Positions 18,602-27,012 of a DNA stretch of 56,756 nt are shown here, one piece after another. The notes beneath the pieces are model-generated. The model worked only from the letters and a program-made list of their open reading frames with translations, was not told the DNA's origin and did not search any database. This stretch comes from an uncultured Lachnospiraceae bacterium. GTDB lineage: Bacteria; Bacillota; Clostridia; Lachnospirales; Lachnospiraceae. The translations under genes were made by a program, and so were the position numbers. The stretch's first letter is position 1. Each line of letters begins with the position of its first letter. Location of the stretch: the NCBI GenBank assembly GCA_902760415.1, contig CACWGK010000005.1, forward strand, positions 1-56,756. Direction: 5' to 3'.

Positions 18602-20404
18602 ATGGAGTCGAAGAAGAAAAGTAATTTACTCATTATACTTGAGACTTTGCTAGTCGGAGTATTAACATTTATCCTGATATTTTCAAATAGTCTTAATCTG
18701 CTTGATCTTATGGCCCGAGATAAGCTGTATCAGATACCTCGAGGTATTGATAGCAAGATTAAGATTATAGGAATAGATGAAAAGACCATGAATGAGCTCG
18801 GACCGATTCAGACATGGTCGCGTTCAACATATGCAGATCTGCTGAATAAGCTCACTGAAAATGAAGATTCGAAGCCTATGGTTGTAGGCTTCGATATTCA
18901 ATTTTCCGGAAATGTCGATGATGGCGATGCGGCATTTGTAGAAGCAGCTAAGCAAAGTGGAAATGTTGTAATCGTAAATCATCTTATATATGGAAAGAAA
19001 CTTGAACCTAATGAACGGGGACTTCTTGTTGCTCCTGTTACTGACGTTGAAGAGCCATATGATGAGCTGCGAGAAGTTTGCTCTATCGGATTCAGTAATG
19101 TGTCTCAGGATTCAGATGGTACAGTACGAAGGATCATTCCTGTTGAGAAGTTTAACGGAACTAATCAGAAGATGTTCTCCAGTATCCTGTATGAAAAGTA
19201 CTGTGAGTATTCGGGTGTAACGCCTAACACAGTTCCTACTGATAAGTATGGCCGTTCTAATATCAACTATTCTGGTCGCCCGGGCGATTACGAATATATA
19301 TCAATGATCGACATGCTAAATGGCACGATAGACACCAGAGCATTTAAGGACAGTATTGTTCTGGTTGGTGCCTACGCTCCAGGAATGCGGGATAGCTTTA
19401 AGGCTCCTACAAGTGGAAGCCAGCAGATGTACGGAGTTGAGATCCATGCAAATATTCTGCAATCATATATTCAAGGACGTTTCTCTGTGAATGGTAATAG
19501 AGTGGTTTACATAATTCTCGTTGTAATTATAGCCATGCTGCTTCATTTTCTTTTTAGAAAACTGAAACCGTGGCAGTCGCTTATCCTTCTGCTTGTTACT
19601 ATTGGAGCTGAGGTGGGTATACTTATGGCCATCAATAATAGCGGCCACACTTATAGTATTATCTATCTTCCGGTTATATTAGTTCTTTCATATATATACT
19701 CGCTTGCTATGAATTACATATATGAGAAGGCAAGAAAGAAGAAAGTGCTGAACGCATTCAAGAAGTATGTAGCTCCTGAGATTATTGATGAAATATCAAA
19801 GAGCGGTGATTTCCAGATAAAGCTTGGTGGTGAGAATCGTGATATAGCAGTTCTCTTCGTGGATATACGAGGATTTACAACTATGTCAGAGGTTCTTGAG
19901 CCAGAACAGGTTGTAGAGATATTAAATGAGTACTTATCGCTAACAACCAAGTCGATATTCGATAATTCTGGAACTCTTGATAAGTTTGTAGGGGATGCAA
20001 CGATGGCAGTCTTTAATTCTCCATTTGATCTTCCGGATTATGAGTTTAAAGCAGTGTGTGCTGCTATGGATATCGTAAATGGAGGAAAAGCTCTTGAGAA
20101 GACGCTTATGGAGAAGTACGGTAGGACAGTAGGCTTCGGTGTTGGTGTTAACGTCGGCCCAGCTGTCGTAGGAAATATTGGCTGTGAGTTTAGAATGGAC
20201 TTTACAGCAATTGGTGATACAGTTAATACAGCAGCCAGACTCGAGGCAAATGCAAAGAAGGGTCAGGTTCTTATAAGTGATGCATTATATGAGCGAGTTA
20301 AGGATAGAGTTGAAGTGGCTGAGATAGGAGAGATTCCACTTAAAGGAAAGAGTAAAGGTGTATTTGTATATGAGGTAACGGAGGTGCATAGAGAGAATGC
20401 TTAG
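18602..20404 (+). CDS. CHASE2-domain class III adenylate/guanylate cyclase
   Basis: About 600 residues. One N-terminal span (~8-30), an extracytoplasmic CHASE2 domain (~35-300, with IKIIGIDEKTMNELGP, PMVVGFDIQFSG and the later KDSIVLVGAYAPGMRDSF), three closely spaced spans (~300-375), then a cytoplasmic class III cyclase domain (~410-595). The metal-binding aspartates are D421 (VDIRGFT) and D465 (VGDATMAVF). The Lys in LDKFVGDA and Asp in FTAIGDTVNTAARLE are the adenine-selecting pair, and Asn/Arg of NTAARLE are the transition-state residues, so an active adenylate cyclase is expected. ATG 18602 follows GGGGAG; an in-frame GTG at 18590 is less likely. The 3' end overlaps the next gene by 8 bases. 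Class III cyclases are uncommon in Clostridia. The signal sensed by CHASE2 is unknown. Confidence 0.9.
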   Translation: MESKKKSNLLIILETLLVGVLTFILIFSNSLNLLDLMARDKLYQIPRGIDSKIKIIGIDEKTMNELGPIQTWSRSTYADLLNKLTENEDSKPMVVGFDIQFSGNVDDGDAAFVEAAKQSGNVVIVNHLIYGKKLEPNERGLLVAPVTDVEEPYDELREVCSIGFSNVSQDSDGTVRRIIPVEKFNGTNQKMFSSILYEKYCEYSGVTPNTVPTDKYGRSNINYSGRPGDYEYISMIDMLNGTIDTRAFKDSIVLVGAYAPGMRDSFKAPTSGSQQMYGVEIHANILQSYIQGRFSVNGNRVVYIILVVIIAMLLHFLFRKLKPWQSLILLLVTIGAEVGILMAINNSGHTYSIIYLPVILVLSYIYSLAMNYIYEKARKKKVLNAFKKYVAPEIIDEISKSGDFQIKLGGENRDIAVLFVDIRGFTTMSEVLEPEQVVEILNEYLSLTTKSIFDNSGTLDKFVGDATMAVFNSPFDLPDYEFKAVCAAMDIVNGGKALEKTLMEKYGRTVGFGVGVNVGPAVVGNIGCEFRMDFTAIGDTVNTAARLEANAKKGQVLISDALYERVKDRVEVAEIGEIPLKGKSKGVFVYEVTEVHRENA

Positions 20405-21185
20405 ATTCTTTGGACGTGGCTCAGGTTTCTCTGATGAGCATAATGGAGCGTATTTTACAGTTGGCAGTCAGCTTATACTAGTTGACTGCCCGCTTGTTAC
20501 ATTTAAGAGACTTAAAAATGATGGACTTGAATATTATTATAATAAAGCAAATCAGGTTGATATAATTCCGGAAGAGAAAACATCAAAGGTTGACATAATT
20601 CCTGATGAGTCTGTAACAGATATTGTTATAGTAATAACTCATACGCATAGTGATCATATCGGAGGACTTGCCCTTACCATTCATTATGCAACATTTATAT
20701 GGAAGAAACATATAACGGTTGTTGCACCTTCAGAAGAGGTTAGAAAAAATCTGGAGTTTGTACTAAGTGAGCTGGACGGTTGTGACAGAGGCACATATTC
20801 TCTGGTTACTGCTGAGTATTATATAGGAGAAGGTGAATCGTGGCTTAGAGCGGCTATCCCAACAACACATGTTCCGGCCCTTGAAGGAAAATGCTTTGGA
20901 TACTGCTTCAATATAGAGTCAAGAGCGGTTGTCTATACAGGCGATACCAATACTCTAGAACCATTTCTTCCTTATATATTAGAAGAAACATCCACGAGAC
21001 ATATATTATATACAGAGTGTTCCGCCTTTGATACAGGGGTTCACATGTTTGTTGAAAAACTACTAGACTATTCTGAGATTTTTAGAGATAATGGGATAGA
21101 AGTCTATCTGATGCATCTTGATGATGTAGAGAAGATAGAGGAAAAAATACATGGAACAAAGTTTAATCTTGCGCCGCTGGCGTAA
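20397..21185 (+). CDS. Metallo-beta-lactamase-fold hydrolase, candidate cyclic-nucleotide phosphodiesterase
   Basis: A 262-residue MBL-fold protein. The metal motif H82-T-H84-S-D86-H87 is present in ITHTHSDHIGGL, with later ligands TTHVPALEG (His ~160), VVYTGDTNT (Asp ~183) and a C-terminal LMHLDD (His). The frame starts inside the cyclase gene (ATG 20397, cyclase stop 20402-20404), so the two are translationally coupled. RNase Z, arylsulfatase-like and class II cyclic-nucleotide phosphodiesterases share this fold and HxHxDH motif. The coupling to a cyclase makes a turnover role for cAMP/cGMP attractive, but the sequence alone does not prove it. A local duplication (VDIIPEEK, VDIIPDES) lies just before the metal motif. 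Confidence 0.82.
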   Translation: MLRFFGRGSGFSDEHNGAYFTVGSQLILVDCPLVTFKRLKNDGLEYYYNKANQVDIIPEEKTSKVDIIPDESVTDIVIVITHTHSDHIGGLALTIHYATFIWKKHITVVAPSEEVRKNLEFVLSELDGCDRGTYSLVTAEYYIGEGESWLRAAIPTTHVPALEGKCFGYCFNIESRAVVYTGDTNTLEPFLPYILEETSTRHILYTECSAFDTGVHMFVEKLLDYSEIFRDNGIEVYLMHLDDVEKIEEKIHGTKFNLAPLA

Positions 21186-21187
21186 GA

Positions 21188-21226
21188 ATGAGTCACCTTT
21201 TACGTCCGACGTAACTGCTGACTCAT
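21188..21226 (+). repeat. Third copy of the nested hairpin repeat
   Basis: Outer arms TGAGTCA/TGACTCA enclose an inner palindrome ACGTC-C-GACGT, the same plan and size (39 bases) as the tandem pair at 10631-10710. It lies 2 bases after the MBL gene stop and 21 bases before the GGDEF gene start. It has no T-run, so it is not a typical intrinsic terminator. Confidence 0.8.
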
Positions 21227-21247
21227 TTAAGGTCAAGGGGGCCACAT

Positions 21248-22261
21248 ATGAATCTGAATATTAATATAGAAGAAAATACTCTCAAGGAGATTTATGACAT
21301 TAGTTCTAAACTATATACTGAGATGTGCAGCGATAAGGAAAAGGATCATGCTGCAATCTTCGAGTATATGACAGAGCTTGGAAGAACTATGGCTGATGCT
21401 GATAGAGCCAGCTTCTGGAAATGGGATAGACACAAGAAGGAGCTTTGGACCACATCAGCTACCGGCGTAGATAAGATAGCAATTCCTGATAATACCGGAC
21501 TTGTAGGCCGTGCCCTTCGTGAGGGTAAGGTCGTTGTGACAAATGATCCTTATAATGATCCAGATTTTAACAAGGATGTTGACTGGATGACAGGATACAC
21601 AACTAAGTCCGTTCTGGTAATGCCTGTTGCAGATATCAATGGCGAGTTTATCGGTGCATTTCAGATAATTAATAAAAATGGAGATGGCGGCTTCGATGAA
21701 AAGGAAGATGTAAGAAAGCTTTCTATGGCTGCACTTATCTGTGGACTTGCGATGGAGTCAGAAACATTTTATGAAGAATCTCATCATGATAAGCTGACCA
21801 AGCTAAAGAATCGAATGGGATTCTACAGTGATTTTTCTCGTAAGTATAACAAGGCATTAGATGAAGGAAAAAATATCAGCCTCTTTATATCAGATATAGA
21901 TAAGTTTAAGAGGGTAAATGATACATATGGCCACAATGCTGGTGATGATGTACTCTCAACAGTTGCTTCCATAATGGAAAGTAGTTGCGGTGAAAATGAA
22001 GCAGTTTACAGATGGGGCGGAGAAGAGTTTGTGATGATGATTATCGGAGCAACTCTAGAAGATAGCGTAGAAAAGGCTGAATCCCTTCGTAAGAAGATAA
22101 TGAATACTTCTATTGAAGCGGATGGAAACACCCTTAAGGTAACAATGAGTTTTGGATGCAGACAGTTCGATCAGAATCTATCTATAGAAGAAAATATCAG
22201 CAAGGCTGATGAACATCTCTATACAGCAAAAGAGAGTGGTCGAAATTGTGTAATATATTAA
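21248..22261 (+). CDS. GAF-GGDEF diguanylate cyclase
   Basis: A 337-residue soluble protein. Residues ~25-170 form a GAF sensor domain (DRASFWKWD, NTGLVGRALREGKVVVTNDPYNDP, GAFQIINK). Residues ~185-337 form a GGDEF domain with DKLTKLKNRMGF, FISDIDKFKRVNDTYGHNAGDD, the active-site GGEEF (257-261) and the ADEHLYTAKESGRN terminus. All catalytic residues are intact, so it should make c-di-GMP from GTP. The RxxD product-inhibition site usually five residues before GGEEF is absent. There is no membrane span; the GAF domain would sense a cytosolic ligand. It follows the cyclase-MBL pair after a hairpin repeat and ends in a strong terminator. Confidence 0.93.
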   Translation: MNLNINIEENTLKEIYDISSKLYTEMCSDKEKDHAAIFEYMTELGRTMADADRASFWKWDRHKKELWTTSATGVDKIAIPDNTGLVGRALREGKVVVTNDPYNDPDFNKDVDWMTGYTTKSVLVMPVADINGEFIGAFQIINKNGDGGFDEKEDVRKLSMAALICGLAMESETFYEESHHDKLTKLKNRMGFYSDFSRKYNKALDEGKNISLFISDIDKFKRVNDTYGHNAGDDVLSTVASIMESSCGENEAVYRWGGEEFVMMIIGATLEDSVEKAESLRKKIMNTSIEADGNTLKVTMSFGCRQFDQNLSIEENISKADEHLYTAKESGRNCVIY

Positions 22262-22270
22262 AATGATGCT

Positions 22271-22308
22271 ATGAGTCATCGGCTGAAAAGCTGGTGACTC
22301 ATTTTGTT
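22271..22308 (+). terminator. Intrinsic terminator after the GGDEF gene
   Basis: Arms ATGAGTCATC-GGCT and AGC-TGGTGACTCAT close on a GAAA tetraloop and are followed by TTTTGTT. It ends the upstream transcription unit 12 bases before the S10 promoter. Confidence 0.85.
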
Positions 22309-22319
22309 AAAAAAAGTGC

Positions 22320-22348
22320 TTGCATTTAGTTGATGGCTATGATATATT
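22320..22348 (+). promoter_or_regulatory. Promoter of the S10 ribosomal operon
   Basis: TTGCAT (22320-22325), 17-base spacer, TATATT (22343-22348). Transcription would begin near 22355, giving a leader of about 270 nt before rpsJ. The 11 bases CTTGCATTTAG around the -35 recur at the rpmJ promoter (34290-34300). Confidence 0.75.
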
Positions 22349-22354
22349 ATCTCT

Positions 22355-22628
22355 TGCTGTGACATTGATAGCGAAGAAGCGGTAGTTGCTGCTGCAGGAG
22401 CAGGTAATATCGTGGAGCGAATGTCAAGATCAAAGAATCTGGCGACAAGTCACTGTACTAAAAACCATCTGACAACGGTCAGAGATGACGGATGTAAGCG
22501 TCTTTTCAAGAAAATCATGTCGGATTAATCCGACATTTTTAAAGAAAATACCATGATACACCCGGGATAGTTGTACAGTCACCACTTGTTCCGCATTACA
22601 AAATGCAAAAAAGGAGGCGGCTTTTTTT
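22355..22628 (+). promoter_or_regulatory. Structured S10-operon leader with long-range closing stem
   Basis: About 270 nt of non-coding leader. Visible helices: CTGCT/AGCAG (22389-22403); CTGAC/GTCAG with an AACG loop (22469-22482); GACG/CGTC followed by TTTT (~22487-22506); a terminator-like stem at 22517-22540; and GCATT/AATGC (22593-22606) just before the AGGAGG at 22612. ACTGTAC (22452-22458) can pair with GTACAGT (22573-22579), and flanking AAGT with ACTT, enclosing the inner stems. This looks like a ribosomal-protein-binding or attenuating leader. I do not recognise it as a named Rfam class. Confidence 0.6.
22517..22540 (+). terminator. Terminator-like attenuator hairpin within the S10 leader
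   Basis: A perfect 20-base palindrome (ATGTCGGATT and its complement AATCCGACAT) leads directly into TTTTT. Because it lies ~90 bases before rpsJ and after the S10 promoter, it would cut off the whole ribosomal operon unless bypassed, which is the arrangement of an attenuator. Confidence 0.65.
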
Positions 22629-22937
22629 ATGGCTAACACAATGAGAATTACACTAAAGGCATATGATCATGAACTTATCGATCAGGCTGCAAAGCAGATC
22701 GTTGAGGCAGTTAAGGGTTCAGGAGCTCAGGTAAGTGGACCAATTCCTATGCCAACAAAGGTAGAAAAGATTACAATCCTTAGAGCTGTACATAAGTATA
22801 AGGATAGTAGAGAGCAGTTCGAGCAGAGAACTCACAAGAGACTCATCGATGTTATCGCACCAACACAGAAGACAATCGAAGTTCTTCGTAAGATGGACAT
22901 CAGTGCTGGTGTATACGTAAACATGCGTACAAAGTAA
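22629..22937 (+). CDS. rpsJ: 30S ribosomal protein S10
   Basis: The 102-residue S10, which sits in the 30S head and also partners NusB in antitermination. Conserved segments are [24 protein letters not shown] and [24 protein letters not shown]. The start ATG at 22629 follows AGGAGG (22612-22617) by an unusually long, T-rich 11-base gap. It is separated from rplC by 208 bases containing a possible second promoter, so it may be expressed apart from the rest of the cluster. Confidence 0.98.
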   Translation: MANTMRITLKAYDHELIDQAAKQIVEAVKGSGAQVSGPIPMPTKVEKITILRAVHKYKDSREQFEQRTHKRLIDVIAPTQKTIEVLRKMDISAGVYVNMRTK

Positions 22938-22984
22938 TCTAATTACTACAAAATTAAGAGGAAAAATAATAACAGTATACCTAA

Positions 22985-23016
22985 TTGACTACATTAACAA
23001 AATTCCTGCATATAAT
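22985..23016 (+). promoter_or_regulatory. Possible internal promoter between rpsJ and rplC
   Basis: TTGACT (22985-22990) and TATAAT (23011-23016) are strong boxes, but the 20-base spacer is long; an overlapping CATATA (23009-23014) would give 18. It precedes a structured leader for rplC. Confidence 0.45.
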
Positions 23017-23024
23017 AATGTAGA

Positions 23025-23130
23025 AGATTTAGTAAGACCACACGGTGGTGCAAGCACCGACAAAAGATGGTCCGCTGTAAATTATTTAGAATGATTTCCT
23101 GGTAATAAGGAAATCCGCTGTAAATCAAAT
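23025..23130 (+). promoter_or_regulatory. Structured leader upstream of rplC with duplicated motif
   Basis: Two mutually exclusive helices can form: ACCAC/GTGGT (23037-23049) or GGTG/CACC closing on CAAG (23047-23058). A dodecamer TCCGCTGTAAAT occurs at 23071-23082 and again at 23114-23125, on either side of a GATTTCC/GGAAATC hairpin (23093-23115). The last element runs into the AGGAGG of rplC. The arrangement suggests translational or attenuation control of the L3 to L17 genes; no named class is recognised. Confidence 0.55.
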
Positions 23131-23145
23131 TAGGAGGAATCAGAA

Positions 23146-23832
23146 ATGAAAAAGGCAATACTTGCAGAAAAAGTCGGAATGACTCAGGTCTGGAACGATC
23201 AGGGACAGCTCATTCCAGTAACTGTACTTGCTGCTGGACCTTGTGAGGTTCTTCAGGTTAAGACAGTTGAAAATGATGGCTACGAAGCAGTTCAGGTTGG
23301 CTTCGGAGATATCAAAGAGAAGATAATAACAAAGGATGGCTCAGGCAAGAAGGTTGTTCACAACCCACACGGAGCAACTAAGGCTGAGGTTGGACATGCA
23401 AAGAAGGCTGGCGTTGACGCTAAGAGATTTGTAAAAGAGTTCAAGTTTGACGACATCACAGCTTATGTTCCAGGTGAGACAGTTATCAAGGCTGACATCT
23501 TCGCAGAGGGTGACAAGGTTGATGTAACTGCTAAGTCAAAGGGACATGGATACGCTGGTGGTATCAAGAGACACGGACTTAAGTCAGGTCCTTCAGGACA
23601 TGGTTCAAAGTACCATCGTCATGCAGGTTCTAACGGTTCTGCATCTGATCCAAGTAGAGTTATGAAGGGCAAGAAGATGCCTGGACATATGGGTACAGAT
23701 CAGGTAACTATCCAGAACCTTGAGGTTGTTAAGATAGATGCCGAGAATAATATAATTCTCGTTAGAGGCGCAGTACCTGGCCCTAAGAAGTCACTCGTTG
23801 TTGTAACAGAGTCAGTTAAGGCTAGAGCATAA
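23146..23832 (+). CDS. rplC: 50S ribosomal protein L3
   Basis: A 228-residue L3, an early-assembling 23S rRNA binder whose loop approaches the peptidyl transferase centre. The loop segment [20 protein letters not shown], then [19 protein letters not shown] and [13 protein letters not shown], is intact. It is about 20 residues longer than the usual Gram-positive L3, mainly in the 70-100 region. It opens the contiguous block with rplD 24 bases downstream. Confidence 0.98.
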   Translation: MKKAILAEKVGMTQVWNDQGQLIPVTVLAAGPCEVLQVKTVENDGYEAVQVGFGDIKEKIITKDGSGKKVVHNPHGATKAEVGHAKKAGVDAKRFVKEFKFDDITAYVPGETVIKADIFAEGDKVDVTAKSKGHGYAGGIKRHGLKSGPSGHGSKYHRHAGSNGSASDPSRVMKGKKMPGHMGTDQVTIQNLEVVKIDAENNIILVRGAVPGPKKSLVVVTESVKARA

Positions 23833-23856
23833 GACTAGACGAAGGAGGATTAAGAA

Positions 23857-24477
23857 ATGGCAACAGTATCAGTACTTAACACCGACGGAAAAGAAGTTGA
23901 AAAGCTCGAGCTTAGCGACAAGATTTTCGGTGTAGAAATAAATGAAGCAATTGTCCATAAGGCTGTTGTAACTACACTTGCTAACAGACGTCAGGGTACA
24001 CAGAGTGCACTTACACGTTCAGAAGTAAGTGGTGGTGGTAGAAAGCCTTGGAGACAGAAGGGAACAGGTCATGCAAGACAGGGTTCTATCAGAGCTCCAC
24101 AGTGGACAGGTGGTGGTGTAGTATTCGCACCAAAGCCAAGAGATTATTCAAAGAAGATTAACAAGAAAGAAGCACGTCTTGCTCTTTTCTCAGCTCTTAC
24201 AGCTAAGGTTCAGGAGAACAAGCTCATCGTTGTTGACGAGCTTACAATGAACGAGCCTAAGACAAAGGATTTTGCAAAGATCCTCAGCAACATAAATGCT
24301 ACTAAGGCACTTATCGTATTAGAGGGTGAGAATAACGGCGTAGTTCTTTCAGCTAGAAATATCCCTGATGTAAAGACAGAGACAAGAAATGCTATAAATG
24401 TATATGATGTTGTGAAGTATGACAGTCTCGTAATCACCAAGGATGCAGTTAAAGCATTAGAGGAGGTATACGCATAA
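23857..24477 (+). CDS. rplD: 50S ribosomal protein L4
   Basis: A 206-residue L4, a 23S rRNA binder with an extended loop lining the exit tunnel. That loop is seen as [20 protein letters not shown] through the [15 protein letters not shown] segment. In gamma-proteobacteria L4 represses its own operon; whether the leaders seen here respond to L4 is unknown. The stop codon overlaps the rplW start by one base, so the two are translationally coupled. Confidence 0.98.
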   Translation: MATVSVLNTDGKEVEKLELSDKIFGVEINEAIVHKAVVTTLANRRQGTQSALTRSEVSGGGRKPWRQKGTGHARQGSIRAPQWTGGGVVFAPKPRDYSKKINKKEARLALFSALTAKVQENKLIVVDELTMNEPKTKDFAKILSNINATKALIVLEGENNGVVLSARNIPDVKTETRNAINVYDVVKYDSLVITKDAVKALEEVYA

Positions 24478-24776
24478 TGGCAGATTTAAAGTATTATGAT
24501 GTTATATTAAAACCAGTTCTTACTGAGAAGAGTATGAACATTATGGCAGACAAGAAGTATACATTCCTTGTACATCCTGATGCTAACAAGTCTCAGATTA
24601 AGGAAGCTGTAGAGAAGATGTTCGATGGCACTAAGGTTGCTAAGGTTAACACAGAGAACTGCAGCGGTAAGACAAAGAGACGTGGCATGGTATTTGGTAA
24701 GACAGCAAAGAGCAAGAAGGCATACGTACAGCTTACAGCTGACAGTGCAGACATTCAGCTTTTTGAGGGACTGTAA
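24477..24776 (+). CDS. rplW: 50S ribosomal protein L23
   Basis: A 99-residue L23, the exit-port docking site for trigger factor and SRP. The LKPVLTEKSM start, YTFLVHPDANKSQIKEAVEK helix and NTENCSGKTKRRG loop are typical. It starts on the TAATG overlap with rplD. Confidence 0.98.
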   Translation: MADLKYYDVILKPVLTEKSMNIMADKKYTFLVHPDANKSQIKEAVEKMFDGTKVAKVNTENCSGKTKRRGMVFGKTAKSKKAYVQLTADSADIQLFEGL

Positions 24777-24801
24777 GAGGTAATTTGAAAGGAGAAACAA
24801 G

Positions 24802-25644
24802 ATGGGAATCAAAGTATATAATCCATATACACCTTCTAGAAGGAATATGACCGGTCTTGATTTTGACGTAATCACAACAGATAAGCCTGAGAAGTCACTT
24901 CTTGTATCTAAGAAAAAGACAGCAGGACGTAACAACCAGGGTAAGATTACTGTCAGACATCACGGTGGTGGAAATAGACAGAAGTATAGAATAATAGATT
25001 TTAAGCGTAATAAGGATAACATTCCAGCAAAGGTTGCTAGTATCGAGTATGATCCAAACAGAACAGCTAACATCGCTCTTCTTGTTTATGAAGATGGTAC
25101 TAAGTCATACATCCTTGCTCCAGCAGGACTTAAGGTTGGTGACAAGCTTATGAACGGATCAGAGGCAGAAGTCAAAGTTGGTAACTGTCTTCCACTTGCT
25201 GATATACCAGTAGGTACAGAGATTCACAATATCGAGCTTGTACCTGGTAAGGGCGGACAGCTTGTTCGTTCAGCTGGTAACTCAGCACAGCTCATGGCTA
25301 AGGAAGGAAAGTATGCAACACTTCGTCTTCCTTCAGGCGAGATGAGATACGTACCAATCAATGGTAGAGCAACTATTGGTTCAGTAGGAAATGGCGAGCA
25401 CAGCCTAGTAAACATTGGTAAGGCTGGTCGTAAGCGTCATATGGGCATCCGTCCTACAGTTCGTGGTTCTGTTATGAATCCTAATGACCATCCACACGGA
25501 GGTGGTGAAGGTAGAGCACCTATCGGTAGACCAGGTCCTTCAACTCCTTGGGGTAAGCCAGCACTTGGACTTAAGACAAGAAAGAAGAAGAACAAGTCTA
25601 ACAAGATGATCATTAGAAACAGAGCAGGTAAGAATGTTAAGTAA
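24802..25644 (+). CDS. rplB: 50S ribosomal protein L2
   Basis: A 280-residue L2, needed for subunit association and peptidyl transferase activity. The conserved RNA-binding [20 protein letters not shown] region and the [20 protein letters not shown] segment with the critical His are intact, followed by the basic tail [12 protein letters not shown]. The ribosome binding site is AAGGAGAAAC before ATG 24802. Confidence 0.98.
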   Translation: MGIKVYNPYTPSRRNMTGLDFDVITTDKPEKSLLVSKKKTAGRNNQGKITVRHHGGGNRQKYRIIDFKRNKDNIPAKVASIEYDPNRTANIALLVYEDGTKSYILAPAGLKVGDKLMNGSEAEVKVGNCLPLADIPVGTEIHNIELVPGKGGQLVRSAGNSAQLMAKEGKYATLRLPSGEMRYVPINGRATIGSVGNGEHSLVNIGKAGRKRHMGIRPTVRGSVMNPNDHPHGGGEGRAPIGRPGPSTPWGKPALGLKTRKKKNKSNKMIIRNRAGKNVK

Positions 25645-25656
25645 GGAGGAAAAGTA

Positions 25657-25932
25657 ATGGCTAGATCACTTAAGAAAGGCCCATTCGCAGACGCAAGTCT
25701 ACTCAAGAAGATAGATGAGATGAACAAGAATGACCAGAAGGAAGTTGTTAAGACATGGTCAAGACGTTCAACTATCTTCCCTTCATTCGTAGGACATACA
25801 ATTGCAGTACATAACGGCAGAAATCACATTCCTGTATACGTTACAGAGGATATGGTTGGCCATAAGCTCGGTGAGTTCGTTGCAACAAGAACTTACAAGG
25901 GCCATGGTAAGGACGAGAAGAAGGGTAGATAA
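25657..25932 (+). CDS. rpsS: 30S ribosomal protein S19
   Basis: A 91-residue S19 of the 30S head, which contacts the A-site finger region with S13. [32 protein letters not shown] and [17 protein letters not shown] are canonical. It begins 12 bases after rplB with AAGGAGG upstream. Confidence 0.98.
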   Translation: MARSLKKGPFADASLLKKIDEMNKNDQKEVVKTWSRRSTIFPSFVGHTIAVHNGRNHIPVYVTEDMVGHKLGEFVATRTYKGHGKDEKKGR

Positions 25933-25947
25933 GGAGGAGAGTAGAAA

Positions 25948-26334
25948 ATGGCAAAAGGACATAGATCTCAAATTAAAAGAGAGAGAAATGAAAAGAAAGA
26001 TACTAGACCTTCAGCTAAGATTTCTTACGCTAGGGTTTCAGTAACTAAAGCATGTTTCGTACTAGACGCCATCAGAGGTAAGGATGTTAACGAAGCTCTT
26101 GCTATCCTGAAGTATAACAACCGTAAAGGCTCTACAGTTATCTATAAGCTGCTTCAGTCAGCTATAGCAAATGCTGAGAATAACAATGGTCTTAAGGCTG
26201 ATAACCTTTACATTGCAGAGTGCTTTGCAAACAAGGGACCTACAATGAAGAGAATTCATCCTAGAGCACAGGGTAGAGCTTACAGAATCGAGAAGAAAAC
26301 AAGCCACATTACAGTAGTGCTTGACGAGAGATAA
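25948..26334 (+). CDS. rplV: 50S ribosomal protein L22
   Basis: A 128-residue L22 whose beta-hairpin lines the exit tunnel. Core elements [33 protein letters not shown] and the hairpin [18 protein letters not shown] are present. Its N-terminus carries ~15 extra basic residues ([17 protein letters not shown]) compared with minimal L22 proteins. Confidence 0.98.
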   Translation: MAKGHRSQIKRERNEKKDTRPSAKISYARVSVTKACFVLDAIRGKDVNEALAILKYNNRKGSTVIYKLLQSAIANAENNNGLKADNLYIAECFANKGPTMKRIHPRAQGRAYRIEKKTSHITVVLDER

Positions 26335-26344
26335 GGAGGAAGCA

Positions 26345-27010
26345 ATGGGTCAGAAAGTTAATCCACATGGACTTAGAGTTGGCGTCATCAAGGATTGGAA
26401 CTCAAAGTGGTATGCAGATACCAAGGATGACGAGTTTGCAAACAACCTTGTTGAAGATTACAACATTAGAAAATATCTTAAGAAGAGACTATATGATGCT
26501 GGCATCTCAAAAATCGATATCGAGAGAACAAGAGATAAGGTAAAGATAAGCCTCTTTACAGCTAAGCCTGGTATTGTTATCGGTAAGGGCGGAGCTGAGA
26601 TAGAGAAAGTTAAGGGCGATGTTCAGAAGCTTACAAAGAAGAAGCTTATCATCGACGTTAAGGAAATCAAGAAACCAGATATTGATGCACAGTTAGTAGC
26701 TGAGAACATAGCTAAGCAGCTCGAAGAGCGTGTATCCTTCCGTAGAGCTATGAAGACCTGTATGGGTAGAGCTATGAAGGGCGGCGAGGTTCTTGGAATC
26801 AAGACCAGTGTGTCAGGACGTCTTGGTGGTGCAGATATGGCAAGAACAGAGTCATACAGCGAGGGTACAATTCCTCTTCAGACTCTTCGTGCCAACATCG
26901 ACTATGGTTTTGCTGAGGCTGACACAACATACGGAAAAGTTGGTGTAAAGACTTGGATTTACCATGGTGAAGTACTTCCAACTAAGAATAAGAAGGAAGG
27001 AGCGAATTAA
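26345..27010 (+). CDS. rpsC: 30S ribosomal protein S3
   Basis: A 221-residue S3 at the mRNA entry site, with a type II KH domain ([17 protein letters not shown]) and the C-terminal fold ([20 protein letters not shown], then [15 protein letters not shown]). The open frame extends upstream to 26321, but ATG 26345 is right: [13 protein letters not shown] is the family N-terminus and AAGGAGG precedes it within the rplV stop region. Confidence 0.98.
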   Translation: MGQKVNPHGLRVGVIKDWNSKWYADTKDDEFANNLVEDYNIRKYLKKRLYDAGISKIDIERTRDKVKISLFTAKPGIVIGKGGAEIEKVKGDVQKLTKKKLIIDVKEIKKPDIDAQLVAENIAKQLEERVSFRRAMKTCMGRAMKGGEVLGIKTSVSGRLGGADMARTESYSEGTIPLQTLRANIDYGFAEADTTYGKVGVKTWIYHGEVLPTKNKKEGAN

Positions 27011-27012
27011 TC

